37,340 bases of DNA from JAVXTH01 sp036642795 (GTDB lineage: Bacteria > Bacillota_I > Bacilli_A > Erysipelotrichales > Erysipelotrichaceae). Positions 8,127 to 16,178 of this stretch are shown one piece after another. The stretch covers positions 1 through 37,340 of the forward strand of contig JAVXTH010000015.1 of assembly GCA_036642795.1 (NCBI GenBank). Reading direction: 5' to 3'. A model generated the notes under the pieces. The model searched no databases, had not been told where the DNA came from, and worked only from the letters and a program-made list of their open reading frames with translations. The position numbers and the translations under genes are program-made. Each line of letters opens with the position of its first letter. Positions within the stretch are counted from its first letter, which is position 1.

Positions 8127-8155
8127 TTGTTTTGAAAATAAAATTGGTATATAAT
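8127..8155 (+). promoter_or_regulatory. Promoter of the coenzyme A operon
   Basis: TTGTTT (8127-8132), a 17-nt spacer and TATAAT (8150-8155). Start near 8162, leaving an unusually long leader of about 126 nt before the ATG at 8288. Confidence 0.65.
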
Positions 8156-8161
8156 GTAGCA

Positions 8162-8287
8162 AGCTCTGGCATCTTCATTTTCCTGCTATTGATCCTTAGG
8201 ACAGTAAGCATAAAAAGGAAAAGTAAGAAATAAACTAGAACTAAAAAATACGCCACATCCCATTGGGAGTGACAGTGGAGGAAAAAA
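8162..8287 (+). promoter_or_regulatory. Structured 5' leader of the coenzyme A operon, candidate pan-like RNA element
   Basis: The leader folds by eye into two hairpins. The first, at 8184-8210, has stem segments TGCT/AGCA, ATTG/CAGT and TCC/GGA with loop TTA. One bulged A (8192) sits on the 5' side and one (8206) on the 3' side; TTTTCC/GGAAAA (8178-8183, 8217-8222) encloses it. The second, at 8254-8271, is CAC, bulged A8257, TCCC, loop ATT, GGGA, GTG. Just downstream, GTGG (8275-8278) overlaps the ribosome binding site GGAGG (8277-8281) and could instead pair with CCAC (8253-8256). TGGC (8167-8170) could pair with GCCA (8252-8255). The pan motif, found before pantothenate genes in Firmicutes, is as I recall a hairpin with two conserved bulged adenines. 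The assignment is inference. Confidence 0.5.
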
Positions 8288-8914
8288 ATGAATCGTAAAC
8301 AAAAGACCATGAGATTAACTTTAATGGCAATGTTTGTATCAATTGAATTAGTTTTAACGTTTACCCCTTTGGGTTATATCCCCTTAGGCTTTATGAATAT
8401 GACAACTTTGCATATTCCCGTTATTATTGCTGGCATTATTCTTGGTGTCAAAGAAGGAGCTATCCTAGGCCTAGTCTTTGGCTTATCTTCTTTAACTCGT
8501 GCAACTTTAATGCCGATGCCAACCTCTTTTATATTTTCACCCTTTATAACAATTGGTGGTGTCTCTGGAAATTTTTCCAGTTTACTAATTGCGATTGTTC
8601 CCCGGGTGTTAATCGGTGTCGTAGCTGCTTTAGTTTATCAATTTTTAATAAAAAAACATGTGAAAGACCTACTTGCAATCATTGTTTCGGCCGTATCCGC
8701 AACGATGACAAATACGATTTTAGTCATGAGTGGCATTTATCTTTTCTTTGGGAAAGAATATGCTTTGGCAACTAATACCGCTTATGATCTCTTAATCAAA
8801 GCTTTAATGGTTGTCGTTACAACCAATGGTATTGTTGAGGCAATCTTAGGTGCCTTTATTGTATTAGGAGTGGTGAAAGCCATTACTCCATTTATGAAAA
8901 CAAAGATGAGGTAA
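8288..8914 (+). CDS. panT: ECF transporter S component, probable pantothenate-specific PanT
   Basis: The substrate-binding membrane subunit of an energy-coupling factor vitamin importer; it needs the shared EcfT-EcfA-EcfA' module, which is not in this window. The 208-residue product has about six hydrophobic segments and a typical S-component N terminus (MRLTLMAMFVSIELVLTFTPLG), followed by LHIPVIIAGIILGVKEGAILGLVFGLSS. AGGAGG-type GGAGG lies 6 nt before the ATG. The stop is 4 nt before coaBC, so the genes are co-transcribed and probably coupled. S components diverge strongly and the ligand cannot be read from sequence. Pantothenate is inferred from coaBC and coaX directly downstream and from the pan-like leader. 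Confidence 0.78.
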   Translation: MNRKQKTMRLTLMAMFVSIELVLTFTPLGYIPLGFMNMTTLHIPVIIAGIILGVKEGAILGLVFGLSSLTRATLMPMPTSFIFSPFITIGGVSGNFSSLLIAIVPRVLIGVVAALVYQFLIKKHVKDLLAIIVSAVSATMTNTILVMSGIYLFFGKEYALATNTAYDLLIKALMVVVTTNGIVEAILGAFIVLGVVKAITPFMKTKMR

Positions 8915-8918
8915 AGTC

Positions 8919-10112
8919 ATGAAACAAACAATTGTTTTAGGAATCACTGGTGGTATAGCTGCCTTTAAGAGTATTCAATTAACATCCGATTTAATTAAAA
9001 AAGGTTATGATGTGGAAGTCATCATGAGTAAAAATGCTTGTGAATTTGTTCGTCCTTTAAGTTTTGAAGCTTTAAGTAACCATGGTGTTATGGTCGATAC
9101 CTTTGCCAGTGTTGAACAACATGATGTTCATCATATCAGTATCGCAAAGAAAGCGAGTGCCTTTGTGATTGTACCGGCAACGGCCAACGTCATTGCGAAG
9201 GTAGCACATGGTTTAGCGGATGATATGTTAACAACAACTTTTTTAGCCTGCAACGCTCCTAAAATAATATGCCCGGCGATGAATACAGGAATGTATGAAA
9301 ACCCAATAACTCAACAAAACATTGAAATCTGTAAATCCTTTGGCATGAAAATCATTGAACCCGACACCGGCTTTTTGGCATGTGGTGATCAAGGTAAAGG
9401 AAAACTTGCTCCTTTGGATGTCATTATGGAAGCCATTGAAGATGTGCTTTATAGCGATAAAATACTAAGCGGTAAAAAGATCTGCATCAGTGCTGGTCCA
9501 ACCCATGAAGCGATTGATCCAGTTCGCTATATCACCAATCATTCCAGCGGTAAAATGGGTTATGCTTTAGCTACCATCGCAAAAAGAATGGGAGCAGATG
9601 TGACCTTAATCAGTGGGCCTACTTCACTTCCCTTGCCCCAAGGAGTAAAGGTAATACCGGTGATTAGCGCTGAAGAAATGATGAAGGCAATACAGTCTCA
9701 TTATAAGGATCAAGATATTATTATAAAAGCCGCAGCGGTTGGCGATTATCGAAGTAGTCAGATTGCCAAAGATAAAATTAAAAAGAATACAACAAACTTG
9801 AATTTAACTTTAGAAAAAAATGATGATATTCTAAAATGGTTAGGTCAACATATAAGTAAAAAACAAGTATTATGTGGCTTCGCCATGGAAACTTGTGATT
9901 TACTAAAAAACGCTCAACAAAAATTAATTGAAAAAAATGCCGATATGATCGTTGCTAACAATTTATTTGTCGAGGGTGCTGGCTTCAAAGGTGATACCAA
10001 TGTTGCGATGATCATCACGAAAGATCATAGCGAAGAATTAGAAAAAATGAGTAAGTTTGATTTAGCTACTATTATATTAAAACAAGCAAATACAATTCTA
10101 TTAGGAAGATAG
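8919..10112 (+). CDS. coaBC: Bifunctional phosphopantothenoylcysteine decarboxylase / phosphopantothenate-cysteine ligase
   Basis: Performs two consecutive coenzyme A steps: CTP-dependent joining of 4'-phosphopantothenate to cysteine, then FMN-dependent decarboxylation to 4'-phosphopantetheine. The 397-residue protein has the N-terminal flavoprotein domain CoaC (about 1-175) with GITGGIAAFK, His71/His72 in DVHHISIAKK, PAMNTGMYENP (119-129) and Cys155 in LACGDQGKGKLAP. The CoaB domain (about 184-397) has SAGPTHEAIDPVRYITNHSS (191-210), KAAAVGDYR and GFAMET. GATGAGGT inside the end of panT is its ribosome binding site. It is the second gene of a three-gene operon. Confidence 0.96.
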   Translation: MKQTIVLGITGGIAAFKSIQLTSDLIKKGYDVEVIMSKNACEFVRPLSFEALSNHGVMVDTFASVEQHDVHHISIAKKASAFVIVPATANVIAKVAHGLADDMLTTTFLACNAPKIICPAMNTGMYENPITQQNIEICKSFGMKIIEPDTGFLACGDQGKGKLAPLDVIMEAIEDVLYSDKILSGKKICISAGPTHEAIDPVRYITNHSSGKMGYALATIAKRMGADVTLISGPTSLPLPQGVKVIPVISAEEMMKAIQSHYKDQDIIIKAAAVGDYRSSQIAKDKIKKNTTNLNLTLEKNDDILKWLGQHISKKQVLCGFAMETCDLLKNAQQKLIEKNADMIVANNLFVEGAGFKGDTNVAMIITKDHSEELEKMSKFDLATIILKQANTILLGR

Positions 10113-10122
10113 AGGAATTATT

Positions 10123-10899
10123 ATGTTAATTGTAATCGATATTGGCAACACCAACATTTCTATGGGCGTTTATAAACAAGATGAATTATTAGGAAGCTTT
10201 CGTTTAACCACAAAAGGTAAACGAACAAGTGATGAATATGGAATGCAGATTTACACCTTCTTAAATGCAAGCAATGTCATTGTCGATGATGTGGAAGATG
10301 TCATTATATCAAGTGTTGTTCCTAAAGTTATGCACTCCTTTATGAATGGTGTACGTAAGTACTTAAAAAAAGAACCAATTATTATTGGCCCGGGTATTCG
10401 TACTGGCATTTCCATTCAAACCGATTCCCCAAGACAATTAGGTGCTGACCGGATTGTTGATGCCGCTGGTGCTTATTATTGTTATGGTGGACCTGTCTTA
10501 GTCATTGATTTTGGAACAGCGACGACGTATGATTTTATCGCAGCGGATACGACCTTTCAATATGGAGTCATTGCCCCAGGAATTGAGATTAGTGCCCAAG
10601 CATTATGGACCCAAGCTGCCAAGCTTCAAGAAATTGAAATTAAGAAACCAAATAGTATCTTAACTAAGAATACCGTATCCAGCATGCAGGCAGGTCTAGT
10701 ATATGGATATATTGGACAATGTGAATATATTATAAAGAAGTTTAAAGAAGCCTTAAAAGTAGATATGAAAGTTGTATCAACGGGTGGGCTAGGTAGGATC
10801 TTATATAAAGAGACGGATTTAATCGATATTTATGATCCTGATTTAACTTTTAAGGGATTAAAAGTTATCTATGAAAAATACAAAGGAATTGAACATTAG
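10123..10899 (+). CDS. coaX: Type III pantothenate kinase
   Basis: Phosphorylates pantothenate, the first committed step of coenzyme A synthesis. The type III enzyme (ASKHA fold) is, as known for the family, insensitive to CoA feedback and needs a monovalent cation. The 258-residue protein has MLIVIDIGNTNISMGVY at the N terminus, TSDEYG, GADRIVDAAGAY near 106-117 and VIDFGTATTYDFI near 127-139, then APGIEIS and STGGLGR. The ATG follows GAGGAATT and lies 10 nt after coaBC. With the first gene importing substrate and coaBC acting next, the operon covers uptake through phosphopantetheine. The stop codon lies in the terminator stem. Confidence 0.96.
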   Translation: MLIVIDIGNTNISMGVYKQDELLGSFRLTTKGKRTSDEYGMQIYTFLNASNVIVDDVEDVIISSVVPKVMHSFMNGVRKYLKKEPIIIGPGIRTGISIQTDSPRQLGADRIVDAAGAYYCYGGPVLVIDFGTATTYDFIAADTTFQYGVIAPGIEISAQALWTQAAKLQEIEIKKPNSILTKNTVSSMQAGLVYGYIGQCEYIIKKFKEALKVDMKVVSTGGLGRILYKETDLIDIYDPDLTFKGLKVIYEKYKGIEH

Positions 10900-10921
10900 A
10901 AGACTAAGGTCTTCTTTTTTT
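10898..10921 (+). terminator. Intrinsic terminator of the coenzyme A operon
   Basis: AGAAGAC (10898-10904) and GTCTTCT (10909-10915) around TAAG, then T to 10921. It overlaps the last two bases of the coaX stop codon. Confidence 0.88.
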
Positions 10922-10959
10922 ATATCGTTTCTTGAATGATCCATGCACGTAATATCGAC

Positions 10960-10984
10960 AAAAAAAAGCATGAATTTCATGCTT
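10960..10984 (-). terminator. Intrinsic terminator of yitT
   Basis: On the minus strand AAGCATG and CATGCTT form a 7-bp stem around five bases, followed by eight T. It begins within the yitT stop codon. Confidence 0.88.
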
Positions 10985-11864
10985 AAGTTGATAATCGCTT
11001 CTCAAAGTTTCCACTAACACTCATTCCTTCATTAAAGATAATAAACGCTTGTGGATCAATTTCATGGACTAATTTCTTAACTCGGTTTACTTCATATTTA
11101 GATACTACGGTTACTAAGATATAAGTATCTTCATCTGTGTAAGCTCCATTGCCCTTCCAATACGTTACACCACGTGATAATGTTTTGATAATGGATTGAT
11201 CGACCCCTTTTACTTTCGTAAAGATCATGGCCGTCATATTAATATTTTGATAGTGAATCTTATCAACGACGAGTGACATACAGAAACTATAAATAATCGA
11301 ATAAATAGCAATTGGTAATTTGAAAGCAAATGCACAAATAACATAGACAAACAGGTTAACTCCAACCGCTAGTTTCCCGACACTGAAATCTGAAAACTTC
11401 ATTGTGAAATAGACGCCTAAGATATCAACACCACCACTGCTTCCACCACAGCGAAGGGTTAATCCAACTCCGATACCAGCAATGATTCCACCAATTAAAC
11501 AGGCTGCCAACATATCACTTAAAATAGGTTGAGCAGGAATTGGAATCAAAGTCAGAAAGAGCGTTTGAAATAAAACATTCACGACTGTTTTTGAGAAGAA
11601 TTTTCGAGAAATATGTTTATAAGCTAAAATCAATAATGGTACATTTAATAAAAAGTTAATAATACCCGTTATATCAATTCCACTGGTGAAACCACTGGGA
11701 TTGATATGAATCACGAAAGCACGAATTAATTGTGCGATTCCAATTAATCCTCCATTATATAAATCAAGAGGAATAATGAATAAATTACAAGCTACCGCAA
11801 ATAATAAAGCACCTAAAATCACTAATAAATAATCCGTAATATCATCAATTGCTTTTAATCGCAT
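10983..11864 (-). CDS. YitT family membrane protein
   Basis: An integral membrane protein of the widespread Firmicute YitT family (DUF161 plus C-terminal DUF2179). Its biochemical role is not established. The 293 residues give five or six hydrophobic segments in the first 205 or so, including YLLVILGALLFAVACNLF and GGIIAGIGVGLTLRCGGSSGG, the latter a conserved family block. A soluble C-terminal domain (about 210-293) follows, with MTAMIFTK, ISRG-like LSRGVTYWKG and FIIFNEGMSVSG. AAAGGAGG lies 7 nt before the ATG. A promoter is visible upstream and a terminator downstream, so it is transcribed alone. DUF2179 resembles small ligand-binding domains; the ligand here is unknown. Confidence 0.9.
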   Translation of the reverse strand: MRLKAIDDITDYLLVILGALLFAVACNLFIIPLDLYNGGLIGIAQLIRAFVIHINPSGFTSGIDITGIINFLLNVPLLILAYKHISRKFFSKTVVNVLFQTLFLTLIPIPAQPILSDMLAACLIGGIIAGIGVGLTLRCGGSSGGVDILGVYFTMKFSDFSVGKLAVGVNLFVYVICAFAFKLPIAIYSIIYSFCMSLVVDKIHYQNINMTAMIFTKVKGVDQSIIKTLSRGVTYWKGNGAYTDEDTYILVTVVSKYEVNRVKKLVHEIDPQAFIIFNEGMSVSGNFEKRLST

Positions 11865-11893
11865 CTTATTGCCTCCTTTTACGTTCGTAGGGT

Positions 11894-11922
11894 ATTATAA
11901 CACGCGTATCGATGGGTTACAA
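11894..11922 (-). promoter_or_regulatory. Promoter of yitT
   Basis: On the minus strand TTGTAA (11917-11922), a 17-nt spacer and TATAAT (11894-11899). Start near 11887, about 22 nt before the ATG. Confidence 0.65.
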
Positions 11923-11995
11923 TCAGAATATTACGAAAACTTTTTTTAATCATTTAGAAGCATATCTAGCATTAAATAACGCCCTTTTCACTTGA

Positions 11996-12985
11996 TTATA
12001 ATTGCTTGATATCGTTTGCGATTTCATTTAAAACATCTTCTGCTTGTGGGAAATAACCACAATGATCAAAGAAGGCATGTTTCATTCCACCATAGCGAAT
12101 CAAGCGACAATCAACGCCAGCTTCTAATAAAGCTTTCGCATACCATTCATCTTGTTTTCGTAAGTAATCAAATTCTGCCGTGATGATTAAAGTTTTAGGC
12201 AAGCCAGCCTGCGTTTTTGCCATGTATACACTTGCATAAGGATCTTCCCAACCATTTGTGTTTAATAAATAAACTACTTCTAATGAATAGATAAGAGCCT
12301 TAATTTCCATCATCGATTCTAGTATTTCAATTCGATCTTGTTTGATATTATAATATTGTAAATCCCAAGGAAATTCCTTGTTTTCTTTCAACAATACACT
12401 TGGATACAATAAAGCTTGATAAGCAATTGGAAATAAAGAATGATCACGATGCCATAAACTACAAGCAGCACCTAAGCCTGCTCCTGCTGAATCCCCAACA
12501 ATGCCAATCTTTGTTTTATCAATTGGTAAACTATCTTCTTTATAAATCCAATCCAAAGTTGCTAGACAATCTTGCAAGCCATCTGGAAAAGGATGATAAG
12601 GCGCTAAACGATAATCAACATTCACAACAACTGCGCCACTCTTATCACAAAGAGCCTTGCATTGTTGATGCATTTTCCAGTGATCTCCACTGACATATCC
12701 ACCACCATGAATATACAGCATGCAAGGTTGCTTGTTGGTTGTATTTTGATTTACATACACCAAAATATCAATTTCACGATCGCTGCATACAACTTTTCGC
12801 TCGCTTACAACTACTGCATTCTTCGCAATATCACGAGCTCCTTCAATCTTGGCAAGGACATCGTAATCAAATGAATCCAAACAACCGCGTTGTTCATCTG
12901 CATAGCGACAATCAAAGGTTAAACCATTTTCACTCATCGTTTGTTGATGTTCTTTTAGATAATGCAAGCGTTTTGTATAATCCAT
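11996..12985 (-). CDS. Alpha/beta hydrolase of the hormone-sensitive lipase (HSL) family
   Basis: A cytoplasmic carboxylesterase-like hydrolase of 329 residues. The oxyanion motif HGGG is at 93-96 (YIHGGGYVSGD), the nucleophile Ser166 is in GDSAGAG, Asp273 is in TAEFDYLR and His303 is in GGMKHAFF. VNVDYRLAPYHPFPDG (121-136) is a strong HSL-family block. GGGAGGT sits 6 nt before the ATG at 12985. An ATG at 13000 would put that site inside the coding region and is unlikely. The upstream ABC-F gene ends 15 nt earlier, so the two are co-transcribed, but I see no functional link. The natural ester substrate is unknown. Confidence 0.9.
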   Translation of the reverse strand: MDYTKRLHYLKEHQQTMSENGLTFDCRYADEQRGCLDSFDYDVLAKIEGARDIAKNAVVVSERKVVCSDREIDILVYVNQNTTNKQPCMLYIHGGGYVSGDHWKMHQQCKALCDKSGAVVVNVDYRLAPYHPFPDGLQDCLATLDWIYKEDSLPIDKTKIGIVGDSAGAGLGAACSLWHRDHSLFPIAYQALLYPSVLLKENKEFPWDLQYYNIKQDRIEILESMMEIKALIYSLEVVYLLNTNGWEDPYASVYMAKTQAGLPKTLIITAEFDYLRKQDEWYAKALLEAGVDCRLIRYGGMKHAFFDHCGYFPQAEDVLNEIANDIKQL

Positions 12986-13000
12986 TTTATTACCTCCCAT

Positions 13001-14770
13001 CTAGCGTTTCTTTTGTTCCTGTATTTCTTGATTCAATTCATTTAAATACATCCAACGTTCCGTTTTCATATCTAATTCTTGACTTAAAGAATCTCTTGTT
13101 TTTGAATATTCATTTATTTTATTGAAATCATCATGACATAGATTCATCTTTTCATCGATTTCTTTTATCTTATTTTCTAATTGCTCCATCACTTGATCAA
13201 TCTTTTCAAATTCATTTTTCTCAGCTGAAGTAAATTTTAATAAAGTTGTCTTTTTATAATCCTTATGATGACTTTCTTTACTTTCTTTTACTTCTTCTAT
13301 CTTACTTATATAATCGCTATAACCACCGGTAAAGGCTTTAATCGTTTTATCTTCTTGAAAGACAAACAAAGAATCACAAACTCGATCTAAGAAATAACGA
13401 TCATGCGATACGCTGATTACAATTCCTAAAAAATCATCTAAGTAATCTTCTAATAAACCTAAAGTTTGAATATCTAAATTATTCGTCGGTTCATCTAGTA
13501 ATAATACATTCGGTGAACTCATTAATAATCTACATAAATAAAGACGACGACATTCTCCTTTTGATAAACGAGCAATCAATGAATGTTGTAAAGTGCTGGG
13601 AAACATAAATCGCTCTAACATAGTTTTCGCACTTACACTACCATTCTTAGTTTCAATTAAATCTGACACTTCTTTTATATAATCAATGACCCGCATCGAT
13701 GGATCCATATCATCATCGCCTTGTTTAAAGTAGCCTAGATGAACCGTTTCCCCAATCACAATACTTCCTTCATCGATTTTTTCGCCTTGCGCTATGCACT
13801 TTAAAAGCGTTGTCTTGCCACACCCATTCTTACCTAAAATACCAATTCGATCTTGTTGTTTAAAGAAATAAGAGAAATCTTTAAATAATAAATGATCACC
13901 AAAGCTTTTTTTAATATGTTCTATTTCAATTGTTTTCTTTCCTAAACGGGTACTTAATGAACTTAATTCAAATGTTTCACTTTGAATTTGTTGTCTTTGT
14001 GTCCTTAAATCATAAAAGCGATCGATTCGACTTTGACTCTTTGTACCACGGGCTTGTACCCCTGCTCGCATCCAAGATAATTCCTTTAAATACATTTGAT
14101 TTAATTTCTTATGACGACTTGTTTCATCCGCTAAACGTTTTGCTTTACCTTCTAAATAAGCTTCATAATTCCCTTCATACATATACATATTACCCTGATC
14201 TATTTCTAATAAACGATTGGTAATTCGCTCTAAAAAGTATCGATCATGAGTTACCATTAATAAAGCATTGGGTAATTTTCTTAAGAAAGCTTCCAAAAAA
14301 GCAATCATATCATTATCCAAATGATTGGTTGGTTCATCTAAGATTAATAAATCACAAGGGGTAACTAAAGCACAAGCCAAAGCGAGTCGCTTTGCTTGTC
14401 CTCCGGATAACAACGATATTTTCTTATCAAAATCATCCAAACCAAGTTTGGTTAAGATGCGTTTTACTTCAAATAGTTTAACGTTTTTATCTTTTGCTTG
14501 GACTTGATTTAATGTTTGAGTTAATACATCTAAATCCTTTTCAAAGACTGGACTTTGTGGTAAATAATGAATTTTTAAGCCATTCTTTTTTATAATGTTT
14601 CCCTCATCATAATGTTCACTGCCAAGTAAGATCTTTAGAAACGTTGTTTTACCCGTTCCATTTACACCAATTATGCCAATTTTATCTTTTTCATCCATAG
14701 AAAAAGATACATCGTTTAAGATTAATTTTTCATTGTGATACTTTGTGATATGTGCTAGTGATAATAACAT
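13001..14770 (-). CDS. ABC-F family ATPase, Uup-like
   Basis: A soluble ATPase with two ABC domains and no membrane segment, acting on ribosomes rather than in transport. Domain 1 has GVNGTGKT (35-42), LSGGQAKR (121-128) and LLILDEPTNH (141-150). The interdomain linker near 205-265 contains LSWMRAGVQARGTKSQSRID. Domain 2 has GKNGCGKT (313-320), LSKGECRR (402-409) and LLLDEPTNN (423-431). A charged coiled-coil tail (about 515-589) is typical of the Uup type. AAGGAG lies 8 nt before the ATG. ABC-F members bind the E site and help stalled ribosomes, and some give antibiotic resistance. The linker and tail here look like a housekeeping Uup protein, though the subfamily is not certain. Confidence 0.9.
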   Translation of the reverse strand: MLLSLAHITKYHNEKLILNDVSFSMDEKDKIGIIGVNGTGKTTFLKILLGSEHYDEGNIIKKNGLKIHYLPQSPVFEKDLDVLTQTLNQVQAKDKNVKLFEVKRILTKLGLDDFDKKISLLSGGQAKRLALACALVTPCDLLILDEPTNHLDNDMIAFLEAFLRKLPNALLMVTHDRYFLERITNRLLEIDQGNMYMYEGNYEAYLEGKAKRLADETSRHKKLNQMYLKELSWMRAGVQARGTKSQSRIDRFYDLRTQRQQIQSETFELSSLSTRLGKKTIEIEHIKKSFGDHLLFKDFSYFFKQQDRIGILGKNGCGKTTLLKCIAQGEKIDEGSIVIGETVHLGYFKQGDDDMDPSMRVIDYIKEVSDLIETKNGSVSAKTMLERFMFPSTLQHSLIARLSKGECRRLYLCRLLMSSPNVLLLDEPTNNLDIQTLGLLEDYLDDFLGIVISVSHDRYFLDRVCDSLFVFQEDKTIKAFTGGYSDYISKIEEVKESKESHHKDYKKTTLLKFTSAEKNEFEKIDQVMEQLENKIKEIDEKMNLCHDDFNKINEYSKTRDSLSQELDMKTERWMYLNELNQEIQEQKKR

Positions 14771-14871
14771 ATTTTCAACTCCTTAAAACCAGTACTATCA
14801 TATCACAAATGGGCTTAAGTTTATAATGATTTTCAGTTGAAAACTTTTGCTTGTTTTTTATAAAAATAAGA

Positions 14872-14900
14872 TTGACATCATTTTAGACTAGTGGTATATT
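14872..14900 (+). promoter_or_regulatory. Strong promoter of tRNA-Ala
   Basis: TTGACA (14872-14877), exactly 17 nt, then TATATT (14895-14900). Start near 14907. Confidence 0.8.
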
Positions 14901-14908
14901 AATAAAGC

Positions 14909-14928
14909 ATTCGATTACTTAATCGAAT
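14909..14928 (+). repeat. Perfect inverted repeat in the tRNA-Ala leader
   Basis: ATTCGATTA and TAATCGAAT flank a central CT, at or just after the predicted transcription start and 11 nt before the mature tRNA. It could be a leader hairpin removed by RNase P or a DNA operator. Confidence 0.6.
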
Positions 14929-14939
14929 TTCACATACAT

Positions 14940-15015
14940 GGGGTTTTAGCTCAGTTGGGAGAGCGCCTGCTTTGCACGCAGGAGGTCAACGGTTCGATCC
15001 CGTTAAGCTCCACCA
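14940..15015 (+). tRNA. tRNA-Ala (anticodon UGC), CCA encoded
   Basis: A 76-nt cloverleaf. The acceptor is GGGGTTT/AAGCTCC with the G3:U70 pair that identifies alanine tRNAs, discriminator A and genomic CCA. The anticodon stem-loop CCTGC-TTTGCAC-GCAGG gives anticodon TGC. The T arm contains GGTTCGATCCC-type sequence. Confidence 0.97.
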
Positions 15016-15025
15016 TGTAAGATAT

Positions 15026-15050
15026 AAGTCCTTATTTAAAGGACTTTTTT
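15026..15050 (+). terminator. Intrinsic terminator of tRNA-Ala
   Basis: AAGTCCTT (15026-15033) and AAGGACTT (15039-15046) around ATTTA, with T to 15050. The convergent ABC ATPase gene ends inside the loop, so its last codons encode one arm. Confidence 0.88.
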
Positions 15051-16079
15051 ATATGCTTTACCTTCTTGATCAAAATACAAGAATTGTTTATCATCGAAAC
15101 TAAACGTTACTTCATCGCCTTTTTGAAACATTTGATCACTCTTAATAATAAAAATTTGTGATTGACTTAAAACATGATAATATATGTCATCCTTTGCCCA
15201 TTCAATTGCTTCCACAACTCCCTGTAAGCGTGGTCCGGTTGCTTGATTTCCAACTTGAATCGATTCAGGTCGAATCGTAACATTTAAAAAATCACAATCT
15301 TCTAGCTCACAAGGATATTTATCTTCACCAAGATAAAGGGCTTTGTCTTTCACAAAACCTTGGAGTACATTCATTCTTCCTTCACCAAAGAAAGTCGCAG
15401 AGAACAGCGTCGAAGGGTGTTCATAAAGATTTCTTGGCGCATCGATTTGTTCGATTTTGCCATCTTTCATCAACATAATTGTTTCCCCTAAGCTCATCGC
15501 TTCCCCTTGATCATGGGTAACATAGATAAAAATCGCATCACTTTTTTGGTAGAGTTTACTGATTTCATTTCGTAATTGTCGTTTTAAATTCACATCAAGA
15601 GAACTTAATGGTTCATCCATTAAGAATACTTTCGGTTTTCGAACCATCGCTCGCGCAATCGCCACACGCTGTTGTTGTCCACCGGATAAACTACTTGCCT
15701 TGCGATTCAATAAATCTTGAATCGATAATAAGTTAGCTGTGTCCCTTACCATTTCCTGTATTTGATTTTGTTGAAAGCCTTGCAAAGACAAACCACAAGC
15801 GATATTATCAAACACCGATAAATGATCAAATAACGCTGCTTCTTGAAATACCATTGCGACATCATTGGGTTTTCGTATCTTGCATCCATCAATTAAAATA
15901 CAGCCTTCATCGCACTTTTGTAAGCCTGCAATCGTTTGTAGTAAGGTTGTTTTACCACAACCACTAGGACCACAGATGACAAAAAACTCCTTTTGAGGAA
16001 TCGTAAAAGAAACATGGTCTAAGCCAATGTGTTTGGAAGGATAAGTAATACTTAAATTTTCTACTTTTAATGTTGTCAT
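15036..16079 (-). CDS. Sugar-type (MalK/UgpC/MsmX-like) ABC transporter ATP-binding protein
   Basis: The cytoplasmic ATPase subunit of a CUT1-type sugar importer, 347 residues. GPSGCGKT is at 37-44, the Q-loop Gln79 in FQEAALF, LSGGQQQR at 131-138, the Walker B VFLMDEP at 151-157 and the switch His189 in VTHDQGEAM. A C-terminal TOBE/OB regulatory region (about 235-347) contains FGEGRMNVL and VTIRPESIQVG. The ATG at 16079 follows AAAGGA by 7 nt; the longer frame starting at 16133 has no site. No permease or binding protein is adjacent, so it may serve several sugar importers, as MsmX does in Bacillus. The substrate is unknown. Confidence 0.85.
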   Translation of the reverse strand: MTTLKVENLSITYPSKHIGLDHVSFTIPQKEFFVICGPSGCGKTTLLQTIAGLQKCDEGCILIDGCKIRKPNDVAMVFQEAALFDHLSVFDNIACGLSLQGFQQNQIQEMVRDTANLLSIQDLLNRKASSLSGGQQQRVAIARAMVRKPKVFLMDEPLSSLDVNLKRQLRNEISKLYQKSDAIFIYVTHDQGEAMSLGETIMLMKDGKIEQIDAPRNLYEHPSTLFSATFFGEGRMNVLQGFVKDKALYLGEDKYPCELEDCDFLNVTIRPESIQVGNQATGPRLQGVVEAIEWAKDDIYYHVLSQSQIFIIKSDQMFQKGDEVTFSFDDKQFLYFDQEGKAYKKVL

Positions 16080-16178
16080 ATGTTTTTCCTTTTTGTTTAT
16101 TATAACATAAAAATTTATAGGCAAATCTATCATTTTTTATAACTACAAATGATATAATGAGGTAGAAAGGATGATTCG

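Noticed and set aside
8065..8310. 81-codon minus-strand open frame across the coenzyme A operon leader
   Set aside because: It runs antisense through the promoter, leader RNA and the preceding terminator, has no ribosome binding site, and starts inside the transporter gene.
12662..13125. Plus-strand open frames of 70-128 codons opposite the HSL hydrolase and ABC-F genes
   Set aside because: Antisense shadows of well-supported coding sequence, with low-complexity composition and no ribosome binding sites.
14789..14871. Extra gene between the ABC-F gene and tRNA-Ala
   Set aside because: Short AT-rich spacer with promoter elements only and no open frame with a ribosome binding site.
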